From NCBI GenBank assembly GCA_029945375.1, contig CM057058.1:1736001-1800000 (forward strand): a stretch of 64,000 bases of DNA, in the 5' to 3' direction. Origin of the DNA: Agaricus subrufescens. Its lineage: Eukaryota; Basidiomycota; Agaricomycetes; Agaricales; Agaricaceae. The position numbers and the translations under genes are program-made. The number at the start of each line of letters is the position of its first letter. Within the stretch, counting starts at the first letter, position 1. Of this stretch, positions 1 through 12,491 are shown in pieces. A model generated the notes under the pieces. The model was not told where the DNA came from. It saw only the letters and a program-made list of their open reading frames with translations, and searched no databases.

Positions 1-818
1 GAATGTGGGACAAGGCCTGAGAACAAAGGCCGCCTTATACTGTGGCCACACCGGTGCCATGTTCAAGAGTCGAACCTAATCCGGATCAGGACAAACCGGT
101 TGGCAAGGAGATCATGGATATTTTTGTCCCAGCATCAATTCGAAGTTCGCAAGGCCAGGAAGGAGGAGTGGAGCCAAGAAGGCCTCACTAATTGGCGTCC
201 TTCGAAACAACCAGCGGAATAGCGGAATCGCCACATATGGCATCCCCTGAGCAAACAAATTTCACCACTTGTCACTGCGTAATTGCGAGTTGAGTAAATC
301 GCTGCCAAGTTGAACAGGCACGCACTTTATCTTGGGAAACCTTCAAGTCCAAAAGAGCCTCAGCAATAACGTTCATCGGCCAAGTGCCTCCTATTCGTAA
401 TACCTCCACGAGCCGCTAGCTAGGTAATAATGATATTCAGAAAACACCATAGCGGTGGAAGCATGGAAAGCACATACTAGTAGGCAAGGGGTAAAAGAGG
501 ATTAGGAATGCGACAATAATGCTCGAAAGTTTTGCTAGACATGATGCAACAGAATGAGGTGTTCCAACAACACTGCACGCACAAGAGTGATGAAAAAAAC
601 AGATAAACAGACGACGATAACAAGGTGAGCGATAACAACCAGAACAGCAAAGATGAGTATCATGAATATTCAACAAACGATAAGCGTGAAAAGAGCAAAA
701 AAAAATAATAGTGGAATAAAAGAACAAGCAAATCGTTACATGCGCAGTGAGAAAAATGAAAGGGCGTAAGACCATGATCAAAGCTGACAATGGTGGGCGG
801 TTCGTTTATATGATACAG
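1..818. other. Non-coding stretch left of the first gene
   Basis: No reading frame here resembles a known protein. The only sizeable open frame (minus strand, 437-790) has a Phe/Cys/His-rich composition typical of chance translation of A-rich DNA. The right part is probably the 3' UTR of the minus-strand gene that ends at 819. No tRNA fold was recognised. Confidence 0.4.
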
Positions 819-2093
819 TCACGTTTTAATGCTAGATGTCCTGTTGAGCGGGTGACGGAAAAAATCTGATACCAAGGAAAACAAAAAGAAAAGCGAGCAA
901 GCAATAACGACTGTGAAAAGGGGAATGAAAATGAGTTGAGTCGTTGTTATAAGTCGGGGAGCATTCGTCATATCATGGGTCACGGGGGGCGCGTCGGGCA
1001 TGATGCCCTGTTGAGACATTTCAACGTATCTTCGTGTCATAACGGGATCGCGTCCAATAATAACAATAGGAAGGTTGGGATCCTCGCTGATCTTCCTCCC
1101 ATTGAAGGAGCTGACTCCCAGGGGATAAGCACGAGAGCTGTTGGAAGGAAGCACGGCCGTGTATAGGCCCTGGCGCGACGCGGTTTCCTGCACTCGGGGA
1201 ATATCCTCGGGACGGACAGGAATTGCTACTATGGCGGGGCTCGCTACGACGGATCGTAGAACGCGAAGAAAGCCACTCCCCTCATAGTATCCTGTGTCAG
1301 TGCTTTCTTCTTCGTCGACTTGTATTAGGGAGGGACCCATCATAATGCTGTGATCTCCCAGAGGTATGATTTCGGGAAAGGTTTCTTGTTGTAGAGGATG
1401 GGGCTGTCGTTGTTTTCTGGCATCACGCGCTGCCTGGGCGCGAAAATGCGCCTCTGCGCGAGATCCTTCGCGTATTGTTTGGCCATCGGAACCAACTAAC
1501 AGGGTAGGAACCATAGACCCATGATCGCTGCCATGGAACTCCTCTGGTTCGGGTGGTACGCTTAATTGTTTCCGTTTGTTGGCATCCCAGATCCCCACTG
1601 ACGGTAATTCGAGTGGATGGGTGGTCGGCACGTCTGCCTCGGAGGATGTTATTTCTGAATTTGTGGGGGAACGGGGCCTTGGGGGATTACTTCGCTTGTC
1701 GATGACCACGCTGAGCATGCGCCGCAGACTACCGGCGACAGATATGCCATCGTTGATTGACGACCTATCGTCGTCGTCGTCGTCATCGTCTCTGATGTGG
1801 TGTTGTAGGGGTCTTCGTTGGCGCAGGCGTTCGGCGAGGGTTGGGGGGGAGGGGGACACGGGAGGTGAAAGAAACGGGGAGAACGACATGTTTTGCCGTC
1901 TTGCTACTGATAGTACGAAGTCTTGGTGGCCCTCGTCCCAGAGCTGATGGAGCGTCTGGTTCATCTTTTCCGGGGAGGGGCAGACGAGTTTGCGATTGAC
2001 GCGTGTGTGGCCTCTCATGGGGCCATCGCAGACCGTGCAGACCTTGGGGCCCGTGTACGGCGACCTGTCCGACGACGAGGACGGAGAGGACAT
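819..2093 (-). CDS. Hypothetical tail-anchored membrane protein
   Basis: A single-exon frame of 424 codons. The frame extends 15 codons further upstream, but only to a TTG, so the ATG at 2093 is taken as the start. Near the N-terminus a CTVC pair (about residues 19-22) and a further Cys near residue 38 could form part of a small metal site. The middle is Ser/Pro/Arg-rich, low complexity, and has a run of eight Asp at about residues 102-109. The C-terminus has one hydrophobic helix (about residues 387-408, containing QLIFIPLFTVVIACSLFFLF) followed by a short polar tail. That is the layout of a tail-anchored protein whose long N-terminal region faces the cytosol. I do not recognise the family; it may be specific to basidiomycetes. 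The fold-back element lies about 0.5 kb upstream of the start, so it could affect expression. Confidence 0.6.
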   Translation of the reverse strand: MSSPSSSSDRSPYTGPKVCTVCDGPMRGHTRVNRKLVCPSPEKMNQTLHQLWDEGHQDFVLSVARRQNMSFSPFLSPPVSPSPPTLAERLRQRRPLQHHIRDDDDDDDDRSSINDGISVAGSLRRMLSVVIDKRSNPPRPRSPTNSEITSSEADVPTTHPLELPSVGIWDANKRKQLSVPPEPEEFHGSDHGSMVPTLLVGSDGQTIREGSRAEAHFRAQAARDARKQRQPHPLQQETFPEIIPLGDHSIMMGPSLIQVDEEESTDTGYYEGSGFLRVLRSVVASPAIVAIPVRPEDIPRVQETASRQGLYTAVLPSNSSRAYPLGVSSFNGRKISEDPNLPIVIIGRDPVMTRRYVEMSQQGIMPDAPPVTHDMTNAPRLITTTQLIFIPLFTVVIACSLFFLFSLVSDFFRHPLNRTSSIKT

Positions 2094-2597
2094 TCTGGGG
2101 GAGGGAGGGAGATGCTTTGAGTAAGAAATTTTGGGCAACTGAAGACATCAGGAATCAGGAATCAGGCTTGGCGCAGAACAATGTCGAAGGACAAAAGCAC
2201 CTTTGAATGGGGGGATGCAGGGTGGATAAGAGTAGGCTGGGCCAGGGTGAGCGTGCAGAGGGGGCGGGCGAGAGGCGGGACGGGCGGCGGGAGCGGGCGC
2301 GTGGATGGATCTGGATCTCAGCAGCGTCGGGTGGATGGGATGCGCAGAAAGCCAAAGTGCATGTCGGTGAGAAAGCGTCAAAGGTTAGCACCGGACCCCA
2401 TCCTCTTCCCAATCCAGCCGTTGGCCCTGTGTGCGCCTGTTGCCCCCTGTTTGCCCCTGTGTACTTCCGGCTCCCTAACTCCATCCAGCCCGCAATGCGC
2501 GGTCTGTCCATTGTCCCGTCCGCTTCCCCGGCCCTGTCTTCTCGCAGCAACCTTGACGGACGCGCTCCGAAAAGGAATACCGCGCCGCCTGGAGACA
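2094..2597. promoter_or_regulatory. GC-rich upstream region of the tail-anchored gene
   Basis: This is the 5' flank of the minus-strand gene starting at 2093, truncated on its far side by the fold-back insertion. It is GC-rich, and all frames tend to stay open, giving several overlapping frames on both strands that I regard as compositional. No TATA box or other site could be fixed. Confidence 0.35.
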
Positions 2598-2605
2598 CTC
2601 AGGAG
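2598..2605. repeat. 8-bp target-site duplication, left copy
   Basis: CTCAGGAG lies immediately before the terminal CACCTAACCC of the fold-back element and is repeated exactly at 4545-4552, directly after GGGTTAGGTG. An 8-bp duplication is what hAT-superfamily transposases produce. Confidence 0.85.
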
Positions 2606-3543
2606 CACCTAACCCTTCCAAAAAGAGCTTCCGATTAGAGGGGGGAGAGGGGGGTCACTCCTCACTCTACCTAGAGTGATTTATATTGAATTCTCCATAC
2701 TATCTAAATCTAAGGACCCCTGTGTCCCACGGCGTGTTACCATGTCACTAACTTGTGCCGATCATCAGTGATCGGTGTTGATCGTTACTACTAACATTCT
2801 CAAGCGTGTGAATGACAGTAGGCGGGAGTGTCCCCTCACTGTTTCCCGCCCTTCCCACGCCTTATTTGGCTGATCTTCCGCTTTAAATTATATTCCCACG
2901 CACAGTAGCTCAACACCCGGCAACCATTTACCACTTCCCCTGTAGGTGAATGCCTTGCTATCTTCTGGGGAACCATTAAGGTTGCTGTTGGGGTTGTATA
3001 CATACCATATATGTAGCAGAGCTAGTGGTATTTGTTGTATAATATAGCCCATGTTCTCTGATAAGTCCTATGAGAAAATGGTGGATACTGGGCGCATTCT
3101 TGAGCCCCAGCACGGGGCAGTATGTATTATATGTACCCCAGGTAGTCTAGCATACTATACTAGAAGCATTTTGCACGAAACAAGCACAAGAATATCCTAT
3201 GTACTTTATAAATAGTCGCTTTCTTCGACAGTAGTTAGTGTTTGCACTTACTTATACTGAGGCGCGTGGGGCGCGTAGTGCGTGCTCCTGTGCGCACTAT
3301 TGAGGCCTATCTATTGCAGAAGTTTTCTTGCAAAACGGCCGAGAATTGGGCGAGCTATTGATGTTTTTCTGTCTAGTCATATGCTGATAAATGGATGGCA
3401 TCAAATGAACCCAGATTACAACTACCTTGCGCTTCAAAAGTCTGTGTTATAATTATATGCATCGATAGCTATTTACGAGGGCTCTTAGTAGCCGCAATAA
3501 TCTCGAAAATCGTTAGTAAATGTATAAAGATAGTGCACAAGGA
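2606..3543 (+). repeat. Left arm of the fold-back inverted repeat
   Basis: The first about 938 bp of the element. It pairs with 3612-4544 on the opposite strand, starting from the terminal CACCTAACCC and running inward to GCACAAGGA. No gene is carried. Confidence 0.88.
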
Positions 3544-3611
3544 TTGCAAATGCATCAATATTGGTGTACACTCTCTGTCTGTTTATTCGACATCAATTGG
3601 TGCATCTAAAG

Positions 3612-4544
3612 TCCTTGTGCACTATCTTTATACATTTACTAACGATTTTCGAGATTATTGCGGCTACTAAGAGCCCTCGTAAATAGCTATCGATGCATAT
3701 AATTATAACACAGACTTTTGAAGCGCAAGGTAGTTGTAATCTGGGTTCATTTGATGCCATCCATTTATCAGCATATGACTAGACAGAAAAACATCAATAG
3801 CTCGCCCAATTCTCGGCCGTTTTGCAAGAAAACTTCTGCAATAGATAGGCCTCAATAGTGCGCACAGGAGCACGCACTACGCGCCCCACGCGCCTCAGTA
3901 TAAGTAAGTGCAAACACTAACTACTGTCGAAGAAAGCGACTATTTATAAAGTACATAGGATATTCTTGTGCTTGTTTCGTGCAAAATGCTTCTAGTATAG
4001 TATGCTAGACTACCTGGGGTACATATAATACATACTGCCCCGTGCTGGGGCTCAAGAATGCGCCCAGTATCCACCATTTTCTCATAGGACTTATCAGAGA
4101 ACATGGGCTATATTATACAACAAATACCACTAGCTCTGCTACATATATGGTATGTATACAACCCCAACAGCAACCTTAATGGTTCCCCAGAAGATAGCAA
4201 GGCATTCACCTACAGGGGAAGTGGTAAATGGTTGCCGGGTGTTGAGCTACTGTGCGTGAATATAATTTAAAGCGGAAGATCAGCCAAATAAGGCGTGGGA
4301 AGGGCGGGAAACAGTGGGACACTCCCGCCTACTGTCATTCACACGCTTGAGAATGTTAGTAGTAACGATCAACACCGATCACTGATGATCGGCACAAGTT
4401 AGTGACATGGTAACACGCCGTGGGACACAGGGGTTCTTAGATTTAGATAGTATGGAGAATTCAATATAAATCACTCTAGGTAGAGTGAGGAGTGACCCCC
4501 CTCTCCCCCCTCTAATCGGAAGCTCTTTTTGGAAGGGTTAGGTG
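3612..4544 (-). repeat. Right arm of the fold-back inverted repeat
   Basis: Reverse complement of 2606-3543, beginning at TCCTTGTGC and ending with GGGTTAGGTG. It is about 5 bp shorter than the left arm because of small indels. Confidence 0.88.
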
Positions 4545-4552
4545 CTCAGGAG
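4545..4552. repeat. 8-bp target-site duplication, right copy
   Basis: CTCAGGAG, identical to 2598-2605. It marks the right boundary of the inserted element. Confidence 0.85.
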
Positions 4553-5349
4553 GCCGGAGCTCAGTGAGCGGAACACGCCGCCTCTGATCGGACCACGAAC
4601 ATGTTCCAATGCGCTTTCAGCAATATCTTTTGGCAATTGACCCGTCATCACGCCCCCCCTGGCAGCATCACTCATCCCCATGCCATAAGAACGCTTACTT
4701 CAGTCGAATTTCGTCCGATCAAAACACTTCTCCACTCAATCCGTATCCGTGCTATATAGTCCTCTGTTTCCCTCGAGTGTCGCAAACAAGGGCTCTCTAC
4801 CATCAACTTCGCCACCGACCCCTCTCTTCTGGTGGCATCACTGATGCCCAAGCTTCGAGATCCACAAATGCCAATCAACAATGACTGTCTCTAGAATCCC
4901 TTCGCCAAAACCCAAACTCTCATCGATAAAACGTTCGCTGCACCAAACACCCAGAGCGATGAGCCTCCCGATATATATCATTTGTATAATATAGCCTTCC
5001 AATACAGTCATAATCCTGGGATAGCCGTTATTTTAGTTTATCTCCATGGATTACAACGCAAGATCTACCCGGAGATGCTGCAAGCCAACCAAGGAAGGAG
5101 CTGCAAGGAGATAATCTGATGGAACACAACATCAATTCAATTATTCCAATTCAGCTGTCATCTCACTGGGCGCTTGACGTGCAGAATGGGAAACTTCTGA
5201 TATGGCATTCGAGAAAAAACATACCCATATATAGAATATCATCCAAAGCTGATAGACTTTGTATTGTGGGACCATTCGACGCACATTCGTAGATTCTACT
5301 TCGATTACAAACCACGGAAAAAAAAAGGAAAAAAAAAATCTAGACTCTT
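4553..5349. other. Intergenic, LEU2 3' side
   Basis: This stretch lies between the fold-back element and the stop codon of LEU2 and probably contains the LEU2 3' UTR (A-rich tracts at about 5313-5338). Short overlapping frames on both strands at 4609-4884 show no family resemblance and are not called. Confidence 0.4.
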
Positions 5350-6749
<1,400 letters not shown>

Positions 6750-6931
6750 GATAGTTTTTTGCAGGATCGAAGATCGGACTCATTAGAATTTCTCTTGATC
6801 TCGGCCGATCTCACCGTGACTAGCAAGTCCGGAAAACCCGCAATTGCTTACCACTATTTGGCACAGCCTCAAAGATCAAAAACTCGATAAATTACTTTTA
6901 ACTTTTTTTTTTGTTTTGTTTTCCCATCAAA
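6750..6931. promoter_or_regulatory. Shared divergent promoter LEU2 / NOB1
   Basis: Only 182 bp separate the two start codons, so the promoters must share or abut this segment. It holds a T-rich tract just before the NOB1 ATG. I could not pin down a Leu3-type or other named site. Confidence 0.5.
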
Positions 6932-8580
6932 ATGTCGGGCTCAAGTCAAAAACACAAATGCAAAAATCTCGTACTCGACGCAGGGCCGTTACTGTCATTA
7001 TCACCACTACGAGGACTAGCAGAGACATACTACACTACACCCCAAGTACTCGCAGAATTAAAAGATAACCGCGCCAGAGAACATTTCGAAAAATTGGGAT
7101 TATTGTCCGGAGTCAAAGTTGCTGTCAAGAGTCCTGACGCGGCAAGTATATCTAACGGTGAGTATGCGCTTTAATTCTTATTCACCAAGACGATTTTTCT
7201 GACGTTTTTCTGTCCTGTAAATCAGTGATTCAATGGGCGAAGAAAACTGGTGATTATTCGGTGTTATCGCATGCTGATATGTGCGTGATCGCGTTAACGC
7301 ACATGTTGAACGAGGAAAACAAGAAAGAAGAAGAACAACTAATCGAACAAAAGACGGAGCCTTCTAAGGAAGTCGAGGCAAGTTTGTGAGGCAATCGTCC
7401 TCTCTTTTTGTGACTCAAGAGTTAAATCAGTAGACGGGATCATCTGAGGAAACACATACTCCTGAAGCGCCCCTGGCAGAAGATCTCGCTCACCACCTCG
7501 AAAATCTATCTATCAGCCCTCCAGCACAAAGTAGTCCTGTTGAATCAGATCAACCTCCAAAATCTACCGAAGCAGAAGCAATAGACGAACCCCTCGAACC
7601 CCTCAACATAGAGCTACATCCAATCACAGACGATTCACCACCCCCCCACTCCTCCCAACCCACCAACCCACCCTCCTCAGAATCCGAATCCAACAACCCT
7701 CCCTCCCTTCAACAACTCTACGACGACCCCTCCTCCTCAGACGACGGCGAAGGCGAATGGATCACACCTCAAAACGTCAACATCCACAAATCCAAAGCTC
7801 TCGATCTCCTCCCCGACTCCTCCCCCTCCAAATCCAAAAACCCCAAATCCAAAGAAGAAGAACCCATAGGCGCAGGTTGCATGACCGCCGATTTCGCCAT
7901 GCAAAACGTCCTACTCCAAATGAACCTCAATCTCATCAGCGTCGATGGAAAGCGGATCCAAAAAGTACGAAATTACGTTCTGAGATGTCATGCTTGCTAC
8001 AAGTAAGTGTTTTTTCCTTCCTCTTCTTCGTCTCGTATTCGCAAAGATGCTCACAAAAAAATTCTTCAAAAATAGGATATGTAAAGACCACACCAAAAAA
8101 TTCTGTCCATCCTGCGGCAACCCAACCCTCCTCCGAGCCACAGTCACAATCTCATCACCCAACGCCTCCAAAAACGCCCCCATAATGCAAGTCCATCTCA
8201 AACCCAACTTCCAATACCGCACCCGCGGTTCCAAATACTCCATCCCCTCCCCCAAACCTGGATCCGCGAAAACAGGCCCAGGCGAAGGTCTAATCCTACG
8301 CGAAGATCAATCTGAATACCTACGAGCTAAGAAACATGCTGATGGAAAACGCGATAGAGAAGAAGCTAGGATGCTTAAGGGAATGTTGAATAAGGGCGTT
8401 CAGGAAGGAAATGTTGGTGCTGGCGTTAGTAGTTGGATGGATCCGGATTGGATACCCGAAATTATTAGTGTTGGGAGCGGTGGAAAGGGAAGGACAATGA
8501 AGAATTCAAAAATGGACGGTGATATGCCGGTTATTGGATATGGAAGGAAGAACCCAAATGAAAGGCGGAGGAAAAGGTAG
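6932..8580 (+). CDS. NOB1: NOB1, 20S pre-rRNA D-site endonuclease
   Basis: Nob1 is the PIN-domain nuclease that makes the final cut (site D) at the 3' end of 18S rRNA in cytoplasmic pre-40S particles. Exons 6932-7157, 7226-7377, 7434-8002 and 8076-8580 give 483 residues. The PIN domain starts at once: NLVLDAGPLLS supplies the first catalytic Asp (residue 16), and the downstream GDYSVLSHADMCVIALTHML supplies the later acidic residues. An acidic, Ser/Pro-rich linker follows. The zinc ribbon is split by the last intron (CHAC...CPSC), and the end has the family motifs FQYRTRGSKYSIP and GYGRKNPNERRRKR. The second intron has the non-canonical donor GAG|GCAAGT and acceptor GTAG, a GC-AG intron; using it restores the frame. 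Confidence 0.95.
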
Positions 8581-8821
8581 TGATTGTTCTTCGCGTGTAC
8601 TCATGACGATACGAGGCTGTATTCTTTTGTTACCTCAACAATAGGAGAAAGTTGCATAGGAACATCAGCTGCTAGCATCAGTACAGAAACAAATCTAACA
8701 ATAGAGAAGCATACAAAGCATAAGAGAAGATGAAAGCAAAAAAAGAAAGTAGTTCTATGCTGTCTATTCACAATCTACGAAATCGAAACGCAATCCCTGA
8801 AAAGCTAGGACACATTTTCAT

Positions 8822-11251
8822 TTATTTCTTACCGAGGACAAGGCAAGTCCTCGAGGGAATATACACCTGCGAATGCCACCGACAATCAGTTCAGAAATAA
8901 TCTATAGCAATGCAAGACTTACCTGCAAGTAGTTCTTCCTCCCGTTCCACGTCATCGACGTAGTGATATACACCGAATCACTTTTCACATTATCAAACCC
9001 TCCAAAAATCTTTTCATCGCTATTCAACACGACCCTATACTCTCCAGCTTCCTCAACTCCTACTCTATAATCCGTAAAACTCTCTCTTGGATGGAAATTG
9101 AAGATGAACAACAATCCGGCGCGCTCGAATACAATCAGTTTGTCTACCTCGTGTTTGAGGGAGACGAATGCTTGTGGTGACTCGAGCCACTCATATTTTG
9201 CGGCAGCCTGGTTCATTGCGCGATCAAAATTGTTGAGGTATTTGTAGCGAAGCAGATTGTCGTCTACGACATTCCATTGACGACGCGCATAATGGAATGA
9301 GTTTCCGTTGCCTTCTCGAGGAAAGTCGAGCCACTAAATCAAAGACTGAATAGGTCAAGGCAACTCGAGGGAACGAATCAACAGACCTCAGGATGACCAA
9401 ACTCATTCCCTTCAAAATTGAGGTAGCCCTCTCCACCAAGGGAATGAGTAATTAGCCTAATCATCTTATGCAACGATAAGCCACGAGCGATAACCGGCGT
9501 CATGGAAGTCAGATCGGACATATTTGTATCTATTGCAGACTAACGTCAGCTCCGGATATTAAACAACTATAAAAATGGACATTACACATTTCTTTATCCA
9601 TCAGCCAGAAAGCGACCGTTTTATCGCCTACCAATGCCTGATCATGGCTCTCACAATAGGCTATACTTCTTTCCCCATGGCGTCTATTCGTGAGAGTGAA
9701 CACGATATTGCCCATATCCCAATCACTATCAGTCTTGTGTTTGATTAGCTTTATCCATGAGTCGGGGATAGCCATGGATAACCTATAATCGAAGCCGATT
9801 CCGCCCTCTTCAACAGGCTTGCAGAGAAGTGGCATACCAGAGACGTCTTCAGCGATAGTGACTGTATTCGAAAACAATTTGTGCATAGAATCATTTGCCT
9901 AGGGCTGACCATGAGGCACAATTGCAAAGTTGAGAGAAGTAGTACCTACGAGCATGAGGTAGACGATGCTATCTTCATCCGCATGATCACCGAAATATTC
10001 ATGATAACCACCCGAGAATCCAGTACCGATACCGTGGTGGTCATACATCATGCTCGTAACGCCATCAAATCTGAACCCGTCAAAGCTATAGACCTCCATC
10101 CAGTATCGGAGGTTGCTAAGTAGGAACCGTAGGACTTCATGACTGTTATAATTGAACAAGCGGCTATCCCAGAGGTCATGACGACCCTTTCCGCCTTCGT
10201 GGAAGTAAAGGTGGTCACTACCATCGAACTCGTTCAGGCCGTCAAGGACATTCTTGCAAGCATGTGAATGGACAATGTCCAAGAGGACGGTCAGGCCAAG
10301 TCCATGAGCGGTATCGATAAGCTCTTTCAAATCTTCAGGTGTTCCATATCGGGAACTGGGAGCAAAAAAGCTTGTCACTTGGTACCCAAATGCTGTCGAA
10401 AATGTATCAGCACACTCTCATAGAGGAACGCAAGCACAATTGCTCTCACAGGCATAATAAGCATGTTCCATTATCGCCATAAGTTGGATCGTGTTATATC
10501 CAAGGTCTTTGATTCTCGGAAGAATATTCTGCGTGAACTCCTTATATGTACCCACCCTCTTTTCTGAGGTAGAAATGCCGACGTGGGCTTCGTAGATCCT
10601 GATGTTATTCGGCCTAGGCGGACGAGGATTTTTGAACGTGTATCGCTCCGATTCAGGGGGATTCCAAAAACGTGCGTCGTACACGGGGGAGACATTGAGG
10701 TCCTGAGTAACGCGTCTTATCCAAGCAGGAATACGCTCGATACGTTCACCGCTCGGTAAGATCATGGAGATCTAGCATGCGTGCTCAACACAGGCAGACC
10801 TAGAATTTTTTGGGAGGGTGTACCTACTTTGATTTTGCTATCGTGAGGAATAGCACACCGACCAGAAGGTAGAGGAGGAACCGTAATTTCCCAAACGCCA
10901 AAGTCATTCGCCTTCATGGGATGCGAAGTCCTGCTCCACTCATCTATGTCCCAATCGCTAAGCACAGGAATGCCTCCCGGAGAATATCGGACACTGACTG
11001 AACTCGCCAATAAGATAAGCCTCTCTCGCATTGGGTGCCCACTCCCGGTAAGTCACCTCATTCTTAGGGCCTACATTGAACCCAAACTTTTCGTATCCAC
11101 GCGTGAACTTTTCGTAACCACCTTCATGAATCTCGAAAGTATTCTTCCAATGCCTGAAACGGTTGTAACGTTGGATGATAGCGGGAATGTGAGGTCTAAG
11201 GAAACTGTCTATCTTGAGGACAGCGGCAGGGTCTAGCATGGGTGTCGACAT
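8822..11251 (-). CDS. GLC3: 1,4-alpha-glucan (glycogen) branching enzyme
   Basis: A GH13 enzyme that transfers alpha-1,4 glucan segments to alpha-1,6 positions during glycogen synthesis in the cytosol. The start [20 protein letters not shown] and the following [19 protein letters not shown] match eukaryotic branching enzymes. A CBM48-type N-terminal domain precedes the barrel ([16 protein letters not shown]...SDWD). All four GH13 regions are visible: [22 protein letters not shown] (nucleophile Asp), [10 protein letters not shown] (acid/base Glu) and YCESHDQ (transition-state Asp). The C-terminal beta domain is intact. A last small exon (minus strand, about 8866-8822) adds [14 protein letters not shown] before the stop. 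It has about eight exons. It is divergent from PSF2, with 120 bp between the ATGs. Confidence 0.94.
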
Positions 11252-11371
11252 GCTGGTATGTGTTGAAGAAAAAAAAGACTGCGAAAGATAACTTATGACG
11301 TAAATCCACACCCTGGCACAGCCACGCTTATCAGAAGGCTTCTTTCCGAACATCTTTCCGAACACCCACAA
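11252..11371. promoter_or_regulatory. Shared divergent promoter GBE / PSF2
   Basis: The start codons are only 120 bp apart. The segment includes A-rich DNA near the GBE start. No specific factor site was identified. Confidence 0.45.
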
Positions 11372-12169
11372 ATGGCCCTCCCGACCTCCCTCAGAACATC
11401 GACGACACCGCCAGAACTAGAGCTCATCGCCACCCAGCAGCTTATCGAAATCATACCCCTCGTCTCCATGGAAAGAACCGTCTTCATCTCCGTAAGCATG
11501 CTCCTTCCTCTCTCAACTCTTTATCACCAAATTCAATCGCTAGCGCGTCGCGTCGTGTGGTTAGGGCGTATATGGTCCTCTCCGCCCCCCAAATAAAGCT
11601 CAGGTTCCCCTATGGATTGCGGTCAATCTCAAAATGAAGAGGAAATGTCATATCGTCCCACCGGATTGGTTCACAGTCGGTCCGTGTCCAGCTGCTTGTC
11701 CGATCCCCTAGCTTAAACCTATACCACGTCTACTAGAGTACCTACAGGACCGCTTATCGATGGAAACATCAAACCCCGCATTCAGCGAACTACCATTCCG
11801 ATATATGGAAATATCCAAAGTCCTTCTCGATGTGTATGCACAAAAAGCTCTCTCCAAATTCACCACACTGACTGGATCTTTTCAGTGCTTCTGATGATCT
11901 TGAACAACCCGATAAACTACGCTCACTACTCAAAGATCTGCGTGAAGCACGTCAAGCCAAAAGTCGTGAGGGTATCAAACAACTCGATCACAGCGAATTG
12001 AGTGTAAGTTCTCCTTCTCTCACCCACCGACTCTATAGCTGATCCGAGCGTTGTACAGCTACCCAACTTGAGCGCTATGGAAATCAACGAAATCAGGCCT
12101 TATTTCGTCGAATCAATGAGTCTACTGTCGAAACTTGCTCTTCCGCCGCAACCAGGTGTTGGACAATAA
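11372..12169 (+). CDS. PSF2: GINS complex subunit Psf2
   Basis: Psf2 is one of four GINS subunits that join Cdc45 and Mcm2-7 to form the replicative helicase. The reading is MALPTSLRTSTTPPELELIA, then QQLIEIIPLVSMERTVFIS, then by splicing YGPLRPPNKAQVPLWIAVNL and KMKRKCHIVPPDWFT. This matches the diagnostic Psf2 A-domain order (PPELEFIA, IIP, GPFRPP, VPLWLA, CxIxPPxWL). The helical C-terminal half includes ELPFRYMEISKVLLD and the acidic Leu-rich segment SLLKDLREARQAKSREGI. It has about five exons and would give a protein of roughly 200 residues, normal for the family. It ends ALPPQPGVGQ with tandem stop codons. Confidence 0.93.
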
Positions 12170-12491
12170 TAATGTAATAGGAGCCCGAACAGAGAAAAGT
12201 GTATTCTATGACGCGAATCAACTTGTGTATCGTACCGTCTGACTGGCGGACAATCCTTGGCTTGTATGAACGGAAAGTTACGCAAAAGCTTACTCAGATA
12301 TCTGACACCCGGGGTGCCTCTCCACATATCCTCAGTCAACAAGTACGTCTGATATAAACGTAGTCGCCCTTATACATAAGTAACACAAGTAATTCGACAA
12401 CAGTACACCAAAAAATTCAAGGACAATTCTCAAAAGAAAATATCAGAAACAGTCAAATCAAAAACAATGTCTCTCCACTAACATCACTCGT
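12170..12491. other. Convergent 3' intergenic region PSF2 / TRP channel
   Basis: About 320 bp between two converging stop codons, probably both 3' UTRs. No further gene is seen. Confidence 0.4.

Larger units (their letters stand above)
2606..4544. mobile_element. Fold-back (giant palindromic) non-autonomous DNA transposon, hAT-like
   Basis: The 1,939-bp element consists of two arms that are reverse complements along almost their whole length: 2606-3543 and 3612-4544. They are separated by a spacer of about 68 bp that itself forms a weaker imperfect stem. The ends read CACCTAACCC...GGGTTAGGTG and are flanked by the 8-bp direct repeat CTCAGGAG. Wherever I compared the arms by eye they match, apart from scattered substitutions and small indels: a 3-bp indel near 2830 versus 4315, a 2-bp indel near 2893 versus 4258, and G/A at 2715. 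There is no transposase frame and no long ORF, so any movement would depend on enzymes supplied elsewhere. Assignment to hAT rests on duplication length and the CA...TG ends and is an inference. A transcript crossing it would fold into a duplex of about 930 bp. Confidence 0.88.

Noticed and set aside
2155..2638. Several overlapping 140-codon frames on both strands
   Set aside because: The DNA is GC-rich and stop-poor in all frames; translations are Arg/Pro/Gly-rich with no domain.
2606..4544. The palindrome as a sequencing or assembly fold-back artefact
   Set aside because: Exact 8-bp duplications at both outer borders, matched transposon-like ends and independent arm differences are not expected from a chimeric read.
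4609..4884. A 91-codon plus-strand frame overlapping a 70-codon minus-strand frame
   Set aside because: No family resemblance, Ser/Pro/His-rich chance composition, and both strands open over the same interval.
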